Shown: positions 18,203 to 31,258, numbered from the stretch's first letter. The stretch is DNA of 64,000 bases from Acidobacteriaceae bacterium (GCA_903642235.1 CAHJWL010000001.1:310001-374000), one strand, 5' to 3'. Notes: generated from the sequence alone by a model not told the origin. Numbers and translations: made by a program.

Positions 18203-18316
18203 TAAGAGCGTACTGATCTTCCAGTGGCTCGCCGGCGGATCCCCTAAACTTGTAATTGGACAAGCCTCGGCGCGAATGGCGTCGCGCTTCCGCTGTCTCC
18301 CAGAACATTGGATTTC

Positions 18317-18781
18317 ATGGACATATTCAGAGAACTCGGCGATCTTGTGCTCGGCTCCATACCGACGACGATCTTCTTCGTGGCATTAACTATCGCCTAC
18401 GGGGTTCTGGTACGCCGGCCCTTGGATGCTGTACTTCAAGAGCGGCGCAACCGTACTACCGGTGCAGTTGAACAGGCGCGCGGAGCAATCACCGCAGCCG
18501 AGGCGGAGACATCGGTTTATGAAGACAAGCTGCGATCCGCCAAAGCCGAGATCTTTGCGATGCGCGAGCACCGGCTGGCGAAGTGGCAGGCGGAACGCGA
18601 CGCACTTCTGAACCAGGTGCGCGACAGCTCCAGGCAGCAGGTTGACGCAGCACGGCTCTCCATCGAGGCAAGTGCGGCACAGGCGCGTTCACAGGTGGAA
18701 GCGGCTAGCGGCGACCTCGCAGCGCGCGTCCTGGCGGCTGTTCTGCCGGCTTCAGCAAGGGCGCCGGGGGCATCGCGGTGA
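18317..18781 (+). CDS. atpF': ATP synthase F0 subunit b, first copy (b')
   Basis: Subunit b forms the peripheral stalk linking F0 to F1. The protein has an N-terminal membrane helix (about residues 12-33, TTIFFVALTIAYGVLV) followed by RRPLDAVLQERR, typical of the b/b' juncture, and a long Ala/Glu/Arg-rich helix to the end. The start is either the ATG at 18317 or a TTG at 18308; I prefer the ATG. Its stop overlaps the GTG start of the next gene (GTGA). With the next gene it gives two b-type subunits, as in organisms with heterodimeric stalks. Which is formally b and which b' is uncertain. Confidence 0.85.
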   Translation: MDIFRELGDLVLGSIPTTIFFVALTIAYGVLVRRPLDAVLQERRNRTTGAVEQARGAITAAEAETSVYEDKLRSAKAEIFAMREHRLAKWQAERDALLNQVRDSSRQQVDAARLSIEASAAQARSQVEAASGDLAARVLAAVLPASARAPGASR

Positions 18782-19527
18782 ATCGACTCCTGACGGTACC
18801 TTCCTTCGCCAAATACCTGGTTCGAACGCTCGTCATGAGTCTCATGCTGCTGACGCTTGCCGCGCCAATTCTGTCGGCACAGACGGGTGCAGAAACTACC
18901 GCCACAGGCGACCATGCGTCAGGACGGAACAGCACGCCAGAAGCGCAATCGCCTGAAAAAAACAAGCAGGAACAGGACGCGAACGAGGCCTACAAGCACT
19001 CCGCGATTGTGAAGACGCTTGGCGCTAAGCTGGGTATGACCACCGACCAGGCAGCGACGGCCTTCGAGGTTACGAACTTTGTTGTGCTTGCGGTGCTCGT
19101 CGCATGGTTCCTGGTCAAGACATTGCCAAAGACCTTCCGTGACCGAACCTCTTCCATACAGAAGCGACTGGTTGACGCACGTGCCGCCACCGAGGAGGCA
19201 AGCGCTCGCTTAAATAACGTGGAGGGCCGGCTCGGTCAGCTCGATGCACAGATTGCTGCCCTCCGGTCTCAGGCGGAGATGGACCTCTCAGCCGAAGAGG
19301 TTCGGGTCCGCGCAGCGATTGAAGGCGAACGCACGAAGATTCTGGCGGCGGCCGAGCAGGAGATTGCAGCGGCCACAGCGCAGGCGAGACGGCAGATTCA
19401 GCAGTATGCAGCCGAACTGGCCGTCGATCAGGCGGCCAAGAAGCTGGTGGTCTCGGCGGAGACGGATCGTCTGCTGGTGCAGGAGTTTGCCAGCCGTCTG
19501 ACAGGCAAGCAAGGAGCGGAGAACTGA
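18778..19527 (+). CDS. atpF: ATP synthase F0 subunit b with secreted-type N-terminal extension
   Basis: The C-terminal 150 residues are a classic b subunit: a membrane helix (about 100-118, FVVLAVLVAWFLV), then KTLPKTFRDRTSSIQKRL and a long coiled coil. The first 95 residues are unusual. They begin with a signal-peptide-like segment ending LSAQ, followed by a hydrophilic Thr/Glu/Lys stretch, so up to about 70 residues would lie in the periplasm if the leader is cleaved. The protein is 249 aa against about 160 for standard b. The GTG start overlaps the preceding stop, and its stop shares a base with the atpH start (TGATG). Confidence 0.88.
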   Translation: MNRLLTVPSFAKYLVRTLVMSLMLLTLAAPILSAQTGAETTATGDHASGRNSTPEAQSPEKNKQEQDANEAYKHSAIVKTLGAKLGMTTDQAATAFEVTNFVVLAVLVAWFLVKTLPKTFRDRTSSIQKRLVDARAATEEASARLNNVEGRLGQLDAQIAALRSQAEMDLSAEEVRVRAAIEGERTKILAAAEQEIAAATAQARRQIQQYAAELAVDQAAKKLVVSAETDRLLVQEFASRLTGKQGAEN

Positions 19528-20075
19528 TGGCCGCCTTCGCCGCACGATACGCCCGCGCCTTTGCTCAGGTAGCAGCCGCAACGAACCTTGACCTCACGGC
19601 CGCCCAGCAGCAGTTGGCTGACTTTTCCGCGACCCTCGCCGGCAGCCGCGAGCTGCGCGAGGTTCTAATCAACCCATCCCTCGCGAACGAGCAGAAGTTG
19701 AAGGTTGTCGATGCGATCGCCCGCCGCCTGTCTATGGCGCAGCCGGTACGCAACTTCATCGCGGTCATCATGGATCATCAGCGGCTCGCGGAGCTCGATG
19801 GCATTCTGGCGGAGTATGCTGCGCTGGCTGACACGAACGCCGGCGTCACCGAGGTGGAGATCACGAGTGCCCGCCCGCTCGATGAGGGAGAGCGCACCCA
19901 TCTGGTCGCCACTGCGGGTGAACTCGCCAAGAGTCGGATACATGCAAGTTTCCTAGAGGACGCATCGCTTCTCGGCGGCGCCGTTCTCAAGATAGGATCG
20001 ACCATCTACGATGGAAGCCTGCGGGCACAACTGGCCGGCATGAAGCAGCGGCTCTCTGAGGCACACGCAGTCTGA
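19527..20075 (+). CDS. atpH: ATP synthase F1 subunit delta
   Basis: Subunit delta (OSCP homologue) caps the F1 head and binds the peripheral stalk. The 182-aa protein has the six-helix N-terminal domain beginning with ARYARAFAQVA and the C-terminal block with VEITSARPLDEGE and GGAVLKIGSTIYDGSLRAQLAGMK, which is the family signature. Its start overlaps the atpF stop by one base. About 80 bases separate it from atpA. Confidence 0.95.
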   Translation: MAAFAARYARAFAQVAAATNLDLTAAQQQLADFSATLAGSRELREVLINPSLANEQKLKVVDAIARRLSMAQPVRNFIAVIMDHQRLAELDGILAEYAALADTNAGVTEVEITSARPLDEGERTHLVATAGELAKSRIHASFLEDASLLGGAVLKIGSTIYDGSLRAQLAGMKQRLSEAHAV

Positions 20076-20104
20076 TTCGAGAACGACAGACCGTTCAACT
20101 ATGA

Positions 20105-24304
<4,200 letters not shown>

Positions 24305-24360
24305 CCGGAACGGGCTGGTCCGATAGACAGCCCTCGCGCTCCAGGAACTACGGATCTTTT

Positions 24361-24783
24361 ATGGCAGATATAGGAACTACCGGCGGCAAACTGGCAGTAC
24401 GACTGGTGACCCCGGATCGGGTATTGCTCGATGCAACAGCCGACGCGGTTGAGCTTCCGAGCTCCGCCGGGTATCTCGAAGCCTTGTATGGTCACGCTCC
24501 GCTGCTGGCAGAGCTTGGCGCGGGAGAGGTTCGTCTGCATGGTGGTGCGGCGGGCGAGCAGACCTTCTTTGTGGCATGGGGGTTCGCGGAGGTGCTTCCG
24601 GAACGCGTGACTATCCTTGCCGAAGAGGCATTAAAGCCTGAAGAGATCGATCGTAGTCAGGCCGAGCAGGATCTGCAGGGTGCCCAGAGAGCGTGGCAGG
24701 AGGCAGGCGACGACGGTCAGGCCTACGACGACGCAAATGCTGCGACTCGGGAAGCGGAAGAGAAACTGGCCTCAGCGAAGTAA
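24361..24783 (+). CDS. atpC: ATP synthase F1 subunit epsilon
   Basis: Epsilon binds gamma and regulates ATP hydrolysis. The N-terminal beta sandwich begins with KLAVRLVTPDRVLLDATADAVELP and holds the typical GHAPLLAELG. The C-terminal helical part (about residues 95-140) is rich in Ala and Glu, as expected. At 140 aa it has family length. It closes the atp cluster; no clear terminator follows in the 80 bases before the convergent aroDE gene. Confidence 0.94.
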   Translation: MADIGTTGGKLAVRLVTPDRVLLDATADAVELPSSAGYLEALYGHAPLLAELGAGEVRLHGGAAGEQTFFVAWGFAEVLPERVTILAEEALKPEEIDRSQAEQDLQGAQRAWQEAGDDGQAYDDANAATREAEEKLASAK

Positions 24784-24864
24784 GTGTCAAAGGAACGCCC
24801 GGAGCCTGCAAGACATCCGGCTTCACTGTTGGTACTAGGGCCAAATGACAACCGCTCGTGCCTT

Positions 24865-26580
24865 CTAAGAAGCTCTCCTGCGTCTTGCTCCGCCGGCGGA
24901 AACTTTTGTCGGCTTTGACTGCGGCGGAGCGGCTTTCTTTGACCTCTCCTGGAGACGAGGCTTTTCGTCTGGGGAGTCCTCCTTCGCCTTGCCTGAAGTC
25001 TGATCCAACTTCTGTCCCGTTGACGGGGTAAGAACCGCCGCGGATGCGCCACTCTGTCGTAGGGAGTGCAGCACGACCCGAAGCATCTCGTCCTCTGGTG
25101 CCGGCTTGCCTGTCCAGATCTCGAACTGTCTTGCTCCCTGTTGCACGAACATCTCGACCCCAGTGATGACTGATATGTTCTGCTGTCGCGCCAGGCGAAG
25201 CAGTGGCGTCTCAAGCGGTCGGTACACAAGATCGAAGACCAGCTTTGTTCGCAACTCCTCTGCGGTGAGTGGAGAGACAGGTCTACCGCCCTCCATGCCG
25301 ATTGGCGTCGCATTGAGCACAACGTCGAAGTCGCTCTTCAGCAGTTGCTCGCGTTTGATGGCCTTGGCTCCGGCTTGCCGCGCCAGCTTCTGCGCTGTCT
25401 CCTGTGTGCGGTTCAGGATGTAGACCTCAGCACCCTTGTCGCGCAAGCCGAAGATGGCGGCACGCGCGGCGCCGCCCGCTCCGAGAACCAGCGCTTTCAT
25501 TCCTTTCAGGTTGCTGATGCGCTTCTCGAGCGGCCTCAGGATTCCGGCAACGTCCGTGTTGAAGCCGTAAAGTTTGCCGTCCTGCGCGCGGAGAACAGTG
25601 TTGCAGGCGCCGATCTTCGCCGTCAGTGGATCGGTATGTTCCAGAAACGGAAGGATCTCCGTCTTGAGCGGCATCGTAATGCTGATCCCCTGAAGGGGGA
25701 TCTCGTGCACGAGCTTCAGAAGATCCTGAATCCTGCCTGCCTGCAGCGCAAGATAGACAGCGTTGATAGTCTCCCGGCGAAAGGCGGTGTTCAGCATGAG
25801 AGGCGAGAGGGAGTGGAGCACGGGGTTGCCGGCGACGCCGTACACTTTGGTTGCCGCGTCCACCTGATCGATGCGGTAGATCTCTCGCAGCGCGCGCGCA
25901 GTGATCTGGCCTGGCGCAGTCTCGTCGCCCTCGCCGGCTGAGGCGAAGGTGAACGCCGAGCCGGCTCGAACGCCGAGAATGCGCGAGATGATGCCGGCAT
26001 CACCCATGCAGATACCGACGATGTTGGTGGAGTCGGCCATTCGCTCGAGAAAGCGGATCAGCATAAGATTGTCGGACAGGTGCTTCGCCGTCGGAACGAT
26101 CTTGATGAAGTCGGGTCGGAGCTTCTGGGCGCGCCCTGCGATCTGCTCCAGATCCTTGGTAAGGGTGAAGTCGTGGTGGCTGAGGAGGATAGCGGCGCCG
26201 GTGTCGCGCAGACGTTGCAGGTCGGCGGGCGACAGGGCTTCAGCGGACTCGAGCGGAAGATCGACGATCTGGCAGCCGGCGTGTGCGGCCTCGATGAGGA
26301 TCTCGAGTTCCTGCAACAACGTACCCTTGAACTTGCCGCCATCCGGCACCCGCCTGCAGGTCGCGATCGCAGTCAGAATGCTGTGGTCTGCCAGGAAGGC
26401 TTTGACTGCGAGTAAAGCCCTGGACGGCTCCTCGAGGTAGTCCAGCCGAAACTCGAGGAAGTTGCTGTCATCAATGGCTTTAGCGGCTTTTTGCAGCAAG
26501 TCGTCAGGGGTGGCGCCGGTGATGGCGACGCAGACCTTGCCGATGCGGGAGCGGAGAAGCTGAACGTTTTGTATAGGCAC
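24865..26580 (-). CDS. aroDE: Bifunctional 3-dehydroquinate dehydratase/shikimate dehydrogenase
   Basis: A 571-aa fusion catalyses two successive shikimate steps. Residues about 10-225 are a type I dehydroquinase: LEFRLDYLEEP, HHDF with the catalytic His, and the Schiff-base Lys in FIKIVPTA. Residues about 245-510 are shikimate dehydrogenase: GNPVLHSLSPLMLN (shikimate-binding Ser pair), ITMPLKTEI with the catalytic Lys, FNTDVAGI with the Asp, the nucleotide motif GAGGAARAA, and NATPIGM. This domain order is that of the plant enzyme. The last 60 residues are a Lys/Ser/Pro/Arg-rich tail, ending GGARRRRAS, which is absent from typical members. It is transcribed alone and converges on the atp cluster. 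Confidence 0.95.
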   Translation of the reverse strand: MPIQNVQLLRSRIGKVCVAITGATPDDLLQKAAKAIDDSNFLEFRLDYLEEPSRALLAVKAFLADHSILTAIATCRRVPDGGKFKGTLLQELEILIEAAHAGCQIVDLPLESAEALSPADLQRLRDTGAAILLSHHDFTLTKDLEQIAGRAQKLRPDFIKIVPTAKHLSDNLMLIRFLERMADSTNIVGICMGDAGIISRILGVRAGSAFTFASAGEGDETAPGQITARALREIYRIDQVDAATKVYGVAGNPVLHSLSPLMLNTAFRRETINAVYLALQAGRIQDLLKLVHEIPLQGISITMPLKTEILPFLEHTDPLTAKIGACNTVLRAQDGKLYGFNTDVAGILRPLEKRISNLKGMKALVLGAGGAARAAIFGLRDKGAEVYILNRTQETAQKLARQAGAKAIKREQLLKSDFDVVLNATPIGMEGGRPVSPLTAEELRTKLVFDLVYRPLETPLLRLARQQNISVITGVEMFVQQGARQFEIWTGKPAPEDEMLRVVLHSLRQSGASAAVLTPSTGQKLDQTSGKAKEDSPDEKPRLQERSKKAAPPQSKPTKVSAGGARRRRAS

Positions 26581-26785
26581 GGTGAGCTCGGATCCAGCCG
26601 AGGGTTGCGCGCTCGTATGACGCGTCGGCTGTCAATGCAAGTTATTGTGACGACAGGGCTTTCGGTATGGAAGCAAACGGAATGCACGACCATCGAACAC
26701 GTGATACAGCGATTAGACGTGTGCGGGCGGCAACTCGGAACTAATTTTATGTCTGAGCGTCTTTGTGCCTGGAGAGAGGTGACGG

Positions 26786-27646
26786 GTGGATCAGGAGAGG
26801 GTCGATCAAGAGCAGGTTTTGGTAAGAAAAGTGCTTGAATGGACGCCCTATTCCTGGCTATTTGCGGGATTCAGCACGCGTTTGGGTGGTGTTTCGCGCG
26901 TTTTCGCGGACGCTGCTCAAGGGGGAGCGCTCAATCTCGGCTTCGTGAAGGAGGATACGGCCGAGGCGGTGGAGGAGAACCGGCGGCGGCTGGTACGGGC
27001 GGCTGGACCTCTGGGGTGGAGGCTGGTGGTCGCGAAGCAGGTGCATGGGATTGAGGTGCGCGCGGTGACACGCGGGAACGTGGACGAGGCGATGGAGGGT
27101 GGGCGCGGGCAGTGGGAGGCCGACGGACTCATAACGCGGGAGGCGGAGCTGCTGCTGGGGGTGGGGGCGGCGGACTGTGTTCCGCTGCTGGTAGCGGATA
27201 CGCGGCTGCGGGTGGTGGGGGCGTTCCATGCCGGGTGGCGCGGCACTGCGGCGGGCATGGCAGAGGTGGGGCTGGCGCGACTGCGCGAGGCGTTTGGGAC
27301 CCGGGCTGAGGACTGCGTGGCTGCAGTTGGTCCGTCGATCGGCGCGTGCTGTTACGAGGTGGGCGAGGAGGTGCGAGCAGCCTTTGCGCGGAGAGGTGAG
27401 GCGGAGCCAATTGTCACGGGAGTCAATGGTCGATGGAGGCTCGACCTGTGGGAGGCGAACCGGCGGCAGCTGGTGGCGGCAGGCGTTCCGACGGCGAACG
27501 TATCGGTGCTGGGCGAGTGTACGGCGTGCTCGCGCGACGAAGCGGGGCGGCGACGGTACTTCTCGCACCGGGCGGAGATGGGAGTGACGGGGCGGATGCT
27601 GGGAGTGATCGGCGTACGGCGGGAGATTACGAGCCGGATGGACTAA
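26786..27646 (+). CDS. pgeF: Peptidoglycan editing factor PgeF (laccase-domain family)
   Basis: PgeF-type proteins hydrolyse L-Ser-containing peptidoglycan precursors, and homologues (YfiH, YlmD) have been described as polyphenol oxidases or purine nucleoside enzymes. Metal-ligand positions are visible: His in KQVHGIE, Cys in GAADCVPLLVAD, and His in AFHAGWRGTAAG. The GPSIGACCYEVG block and the C-terminal CSRDEAGRRRYFSHR complete the family pattern. The start is GTG at 26786 with GAGAGAGG upstream, giving 286 aa. The 205 bases before it hold no gene. Confidence 0.92.
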   Translation: MDQERVDQEQVLVRKVLEWTPYSWLFAGFSTRLGGVSRVFADAAQGGALNLGFVKEDTAEAVEENRRRLVRAAGPLGWRLVVAKQVHGIEVRAVTRGNVDEAMEGGRGQWEADGLITREAELLLGVGAADCVPLLVADTRLRVVGAFHAGWRGTAAGMAEVGLARLREAFGTRAEDCVAAVGPSIGACCYEVGEEVRAAFARRGEAEPIVTGVNGRWRLDLWEANRRQLVAAGVPTANVSVLGECTACSRDEAGRRRYFSHRAEMGVTGRMLGVIGVRREITSRMD

Positions 27647-27679
27647 CAGGGCAGCGCAGCGGGAGCGAGCGAGACGACG

Positions 27680-29098
27680 TCACGGTCGTGCGCTACGGCC
27701 GAGCTCTTTGTGAGCGGCAGGGTGAGCCGGCGGCGGCCGCAACCAGCCCTCACTGGCAAAGAGGGAGAGCAGCAGGAGAAGCTCCAGCAGAAGGAAGAAG
27801 TAGCCCCAGACGAGGATGTTGAAGAGGAGGAAGACGGCGAGGACCAGCGACATGGCCTGAAGGCAGCCGGTGAAGGTGGCAGAGCGGCGGGTGAGGGCGT
27901 ACCAGAGCAGGATGCCGGCCAGCAGGGCGGCCTGCACGAGCTGAAGATGCGAGGCTCCGAGGAGGAGCGCGGTTACGACGGAGAGATTGACCGGGCGGGC
28001 GTTGACGCCGCCGTTCTGCCAGTGCGAGAGGACGCCGAAGAGGAAGGCGTGGGGCGACCAGAGAAAGAAGGGAAGGGTGAGGACGGCGGCTGAGGCAGTC
28101 GCGATGCAGGCGGCCAGGACCGCCGCTCGCGGAGCCGTATGCTGCCAGAGGTACAGGAGAAAAAACGGGAAGAGAACCCAGCTGAACTGCGAGAGAGCGA
28201 TGCCGAGGCCGAAGAGCAGGGCCGACCGGGCGACGCAGCGGCGCTGGAGAAGCAGAAGCGAGGCCGCGAGAGTAAGCCAGTGCGGCTCTGTGTAGAGCTC
28301 GTGGCGGTAGAGGAGGTAGGGGGAGAGGAGCCAGAGGCCGAGCAGAGCGGTCCCATGCAAGCGATGCGCGGGCAGGAGCGATCGGAAGAGCAGGACGGCC
28401 AGCATCGCAACGAATACGAGGTTCAGGAGGCGGGGATCGACGTGAAGAAGGGTGGCCGGGAGATAGGCGAGCAGGGTTCCGGGGAGGTACGTGAGATACA
28501 CGACCTCCGAGGGGAAGCGGTAGAGGTGATAGGGGTCTGCGCCGCTGAGCAGGGAGTGATGCGCGGCCTGGAGCAGAGGGAGCATATCTGAGCGCCGGAT
28601 GTTGAGGGGAAAGCTCCAGACGGAGAGCGCGGCGACGGCGAGGTGGGAGAGCAGGACGGCGGCGAAGAGAGTGTTTGCGCGGGTCGGGGCAGGGCGGCGG
28701 AGCGCGAGCAGGATGGCGGCGATGGCGGCGGCGAAGACGAGGGTGACGGCGGCAGGGTGCAGCTGATAGCCGAAGGCGGCGTAGAAGCGGGCGGATTCAA
28801 CGAAGAGAGCGAGAGAGAGAGCAAGGAAGAGAACAAGGCTCGTGTTGAGGACGCGCGGTGCTGCGAGCGAACGTGTGAGGCGGTCGGGAAGGCTGTTGGC
28901 TGCGGGCGAGGCAAACAGAACCCACAGCAGAAGCGCGCAGAAGAGGGCTGTGACCGGCAGAAGCAGCAGCTGAGCCCGCAGGGAGGCCTGCGCGCCGAGA
29001 AAGCCGTCGCGCTGCGCGTTGAGGAAGACGAGAAGGAGGAGGAAGCCGCCGATGCGGGCGCCAGTTGCGGAGGAAGACAGAGGGGCAGGCTGGCTCAT
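27680..29098 (-). CDS. Polytopic membrane glycosyltransferase-like protein (GT87/DUF2029 type)
   Basis: The protein has about a dozen hydrophobic helices. A periplasmic loop after the third or fourth helix reads LLSGADPYHLY, resembling the conserved nGxdPY motif of GT87/DUF2029 mannosyltransferases, and LGLGIALSQFSWVLFPFFLLYLW resembles their later helices. These use polyprenyl-phosphate sugars to glycosylate lipids or polysaccharide. It has no further motif I can assign, so the substrate is unknown. The start is taken at 29098, where it overlaps the stop of the small upstream ORF (ATGA); a start at 29113 is also in frame. It converges on pgeF, about 30 bases from its stop. Confidence 0.7.
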   Translation of the reverse strand: MSQPAPLSSSATGARIGGFLLLLVFLNAQRDGFLGAQASLRAQLLLLPVTALFCALLLWVLFASPAANSLPDRLTRSLAAPRVLNTSLVLFLALSLALFVESARFYAAFGYQLHPAAVTLVFAAAIAAILLALRRPAPTRANTLFAAVLLSHLAVAALSVWSFPLNIRRSDMLPLLQAAHHSLLSGADPYHLYRFPSEVVYLTYLPGTLLAYLPATLLHVDPRLLNLVFVAMLAVLLFRSLLPAHRLHGTALLGLWLLSPYLLYRHELYTEPHWLTLAASLLLLQRRCVARSALLFGLGIALSQFSWVLFPFFLLYLWQHTAPRAAVLAACIATASAAVLTLPFFLWSPHAFLFGVLSHWQNGGVNARPVNLSVVTALLLGASHLQLVQAALLAGILLWYALTRRSATFTGCLQAMSLVLAVFLLFNILVWGYFFLLLELLLLLSLFASEGWLRPPPAHPAAHKELGRSARP

Positions 29099-29355
29099 GA
29101 TGCGGCTTCGCAACGATATCTGATGACCTCTAGTACGCTGTTCTGAAGGGTGCTCATGACGGCGTCGGACCAGAGACCGGCGTAGCTGTTGAAGGCGAGG
29201 GTCGAGGGGGAGTGGCGACGACTCGCGAGAAGGCCTGCGGGGACTCCACCGAGGCTGGCGACGGGCAGGGTAAGGGGAAAGAGACCGTCCAGGGCGCCGA
29301 TGCTGATGCTGGCGAGAACGGAGGCGAGTGGCAGTGCGGGCTTTGACAGCTCCAT
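29095..29355 (-). CDS. Small hypothetical protein coupled to the glycosyltransferase
   Basis: An 86-aa reading frame whose stop overlaps the downstream glycosyltransferase start as ATGA, the pattern of translational coupling. GGAG lies about five bases before its ATG. The N-terminal half (LPLASVLASISIGALDGLFPLTLPVASLGG) is hydrophobic and could be a membrane hairpin; the rest is polar. I recognise no family. The region is Gly/Ala/Arg-rich on both strands, so chance open frames are common and the call is tentative. Confidence 0.35.
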   Translation of the reverse strand: MELSKPALPLASVLASISIGALDGLFPLTLPVASLGGVPAGLLASRRHSPSTLAFNSYAGLWSDAVMSTLQNSVLEVIRYRCEAAS

Positions 29356-29623
29356 GGAAGCTCCATTAACGGCAAAGGACTGGGGCAGCTACTGCGGGTC
29401 ACGGCGGCTGGGTGCAGCGGCCTTGCAGGGACGTGACGTAGCTGGTTGGCGCTGAGGGAGAGAGTACGGGTCCGATGGTGGCGGAGCAAGTTACTTTCCG
29501 GATCGCGCGGCGTGGGTCTCCTGCAGAGTGTGAGCAGTGGATCGTGCTGGCAGGGATGGTGTAGTTTGATCGTGGCCCGCGCGCGGGGCAGCAAGCTGCG
29601 GTGCGAGACCGGAGGGAGAGTGC

Positions 29624-30526
29624 ATGGCGGGACAGACACGACGGGAGTTTCTGCGGGGAACGGGTGCTGCGATAGCGGGGGCGGCGCTGCTGGATGCGCG
29701 GTCGCTGCCGGCGTCGCCGTTCGGGCTGCCGCTTGGGCTGCAGCTGTACTCGGTGCGGGAGCTGCTGCCGACGGACTACCAAGGGACGCTGAAGCAGCTG
29801 GCGGCGCTGGGCTATCGCGAGGTGGAGGCGGCGGGCTTCTATAAGCATCCGGCGGATGAGGTGAAGAAGGACATGCAGGCTGCAGGGCTGCGCTGCGTGA
29901 GCGGGCATTACCCCTCAAGCGAGCTGCACGCGCGGATCGATGAGATCATCGCGTTCCAGAAGGTGCTGGGGGCGGAATACATCATCTGCTCCTCGCCGGG
30001 GCGCAAGGATGCGGCGGCGCAGGCGGGTGGCGGGCATGGAGCCCCGCTGACACTGGAGGACTGGCGATGGAATGCGAGTGACTTCAACACATTTGGCAAG
30101 AAGGTGAAGGCAGCGGGCATGCGATTTGGATACCACAATCACGTTGCAGAGTTCCAGCAGATCGATGGCGTGGTGCCGTATGACGAGCTGCTGAAGCTGA
30201 CCGATCCAGCGCTGGTGACGATGGAGATGGACTGCGGCTGGGTGGTGGTGGGGGGCGGTGATCCGGTGGCGTACCTGAAGAAGTACCCGACACGGATCTC
30301 GATGCTGCACCTGAAAGATTTCAAGCCGAAGGAGGCGTCTGCCGGGGCAAGCGATGGGCCGAAGGCGGCGGAGCTGGGACGGGGAACGATTGACTACCGG
30401 CCGATCTTCGCGGCGGCGCGCGGAGGGCAGATCAAGCACTGCTTTGTGGAGCAGGAGGCCTTCAACATGGCGCCCATGGAGTCGCTGAAGGTGGATGCTG
30501 ATTATTTCCGAAGTCTTACCGTCTGA
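29624..30526 (+). CDS. Sugar phosphate isomerase/epimerase with twin-arginine leader
   Basis: The N-terminus TRREFLRGTGAAIAGAALL is a Tat signal, so the protein is exported folded. The body is an AP-endonuclease-2-type TIM barrel of the IolE/hydroxypyruvate isomerase group. It begins with GLQLYSVRELL and contains LGYREVEAAGF, FGYHNHVAEF (metal His), VTMEMDCGWV (metal Glu and Asp), MLHLKDFK (His) and the late FVEQEAF (Glu). At 300 aa it is complete. Such exported members are common in acidobacteria and probably act on sugars in the periplasm, but no substrate can be named. The TatB and TatC genes at 11.4-12.8 kb would export it. Confidence 0.9.
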   Translation: MAGQTRREFLRGTGAAIAGAALLDARSLPASPFGLPLGLQLYSVRELLPTDYQGTLKQLAALGYREVEAAGFYKHPADEVKKDMQAAGLRCVSGHYPSSELHARIDEIIAFQKVLGAEYIICSSPGRKDAAAQAGGGHGAPLTLEDWRWNASDFNTFGKKVKAAGMRFGYHNHVAEFQQIDGVVPYDELLKLTDPALVTMEMDCGWVVVGGGDPVAYLKKYPTRISMLHLKDFKPKEASAGASDGPKAAELGRGTIDYRPIFAAARGGQIKHCFVEQEAFNMAPMESLKVDADYFRSLTV

Positions 30527-30610
30527 TGCTCCGGGAACCGAAGCGTTCTGAGTCTGCAACGACGAAGGTGCATCGAACTGCCTTTGCGACACAGGACACC
30601 TGGGGGCTTG

Positions 30611-31258
30611 ATGGAGTTTCAGATTGCAACGACAGATCCGCATGCTGTGTACAACCTGCTGATCGGCCTGGTGGCGCCGCGGCCGGTGGCTCTCGTGACG
30701 ACGTTGAATGAGGACGGCGGTGTAAATGCGGCGCCGTACTCCGCGTACAACTATCTCTCGATCGATCCACCGGTAATTGGACTGGGAATTGCCGAACGCG
30801 ACGGGGCCGGCGGCGCGGCGTGGGATGCTAAGGCGAAGGATACCGGGCGGAATATTCGGCAGCGCGGGGAGTTTGTCGTCAATGTAGTTACAGAAGACCT
30901 GATGGACGCAATGACGGTGACGGCTATTGCGTTTCCGGCGGAGGTGAGTGAGATCAACGAGGCGGGGCTGCATACGGTGGCCTCGTCAGTTGTCTCTGTT
31001 CCGCGGATTGCGGAGGCGCATGCGGCGCTCGAATGTGTGGAGTTGCAGACGATCGAGATTGGGCGCAGCCGGATCGTGCTGGGGCGTGTCGTCTCGATGT
31101 GGGTCGAAGACAGGTTCGTGGATCCTGCGGGGCCGTACATTCGCGCGCAGGAGATGCATGCGATCGGACGCATGAACGGCCAGGGCGCCTATGTTCGAAC
31201 ACGGGATGCGTTCGTCACCAAGGACCGGATCAAGTATGGGGATTGGGTCAAGCGCTGA
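30611..31258 (+). CDS. Flavin reductase family protein (FMN-binding split barrel)
   Basis: The 215-aa protein matches the flavin reductase/DIM6-NTAB family of small FMN-binding beta barrels. Typical blocks are VAPRPVALVTTLNEDGGVNAAPYSAYN near the N-terminus, a conserved DTGRNIRQRGEFVVNVV segment, and a C-terminal GRMNGQGAYVRTRD. Members reduce flavins for partner monooxygenases or are simple flavoproteins. The Met at 30611 is preceded by a G-rich stretch; an ORF start at 30584 adds nine unlikely residues. It is on the same strand about 85 bases after the sugar isomerase; no monooxygenase is nearby, so the partner is unknown. Confidence 0.88.
   Translation: MEFQIATTDPHAVYNLLIGLVAPRPVALVTTLNEDGGVNAAPYSAYNYLSIDPPVIGLGIAERDGAGGAAWDAKAKDTGRNIRQRGEFVVNVVTEDLMDAMTVTAIAFPAEVSEINEAGLHTVASSVVSVPRIAEAHAALECVELQTIEIGRSRIVLGRVVSMWVEDRFVDPAGPYIRAQEMHAIGRMNGQGAYVRTRDAFVTKDRIKYGDWVKR

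Larger units (their letters stand above)
17781..18316. other. Structured intergenic region between hfq and the atp cluster
   Basis: These 536 bases lack a convincing gene. Overlapping open frames exist but have no ribosome-binding site or recognisable product. The region holds a strong hairpin (18051-18101) and a good sigma-70-like promoter (18174-18202) ahead of the atp genes. A small RNA or long leader is possible. Confidence 0.5.

Noticed and set aside
27129..27410. Antisense Pro-rich frame opposite pgeF
   Set aside because: It is the codon shadow of a GC-rich, Gly/Ala-rich gene; pgeF motifs on the plus strand are clear.
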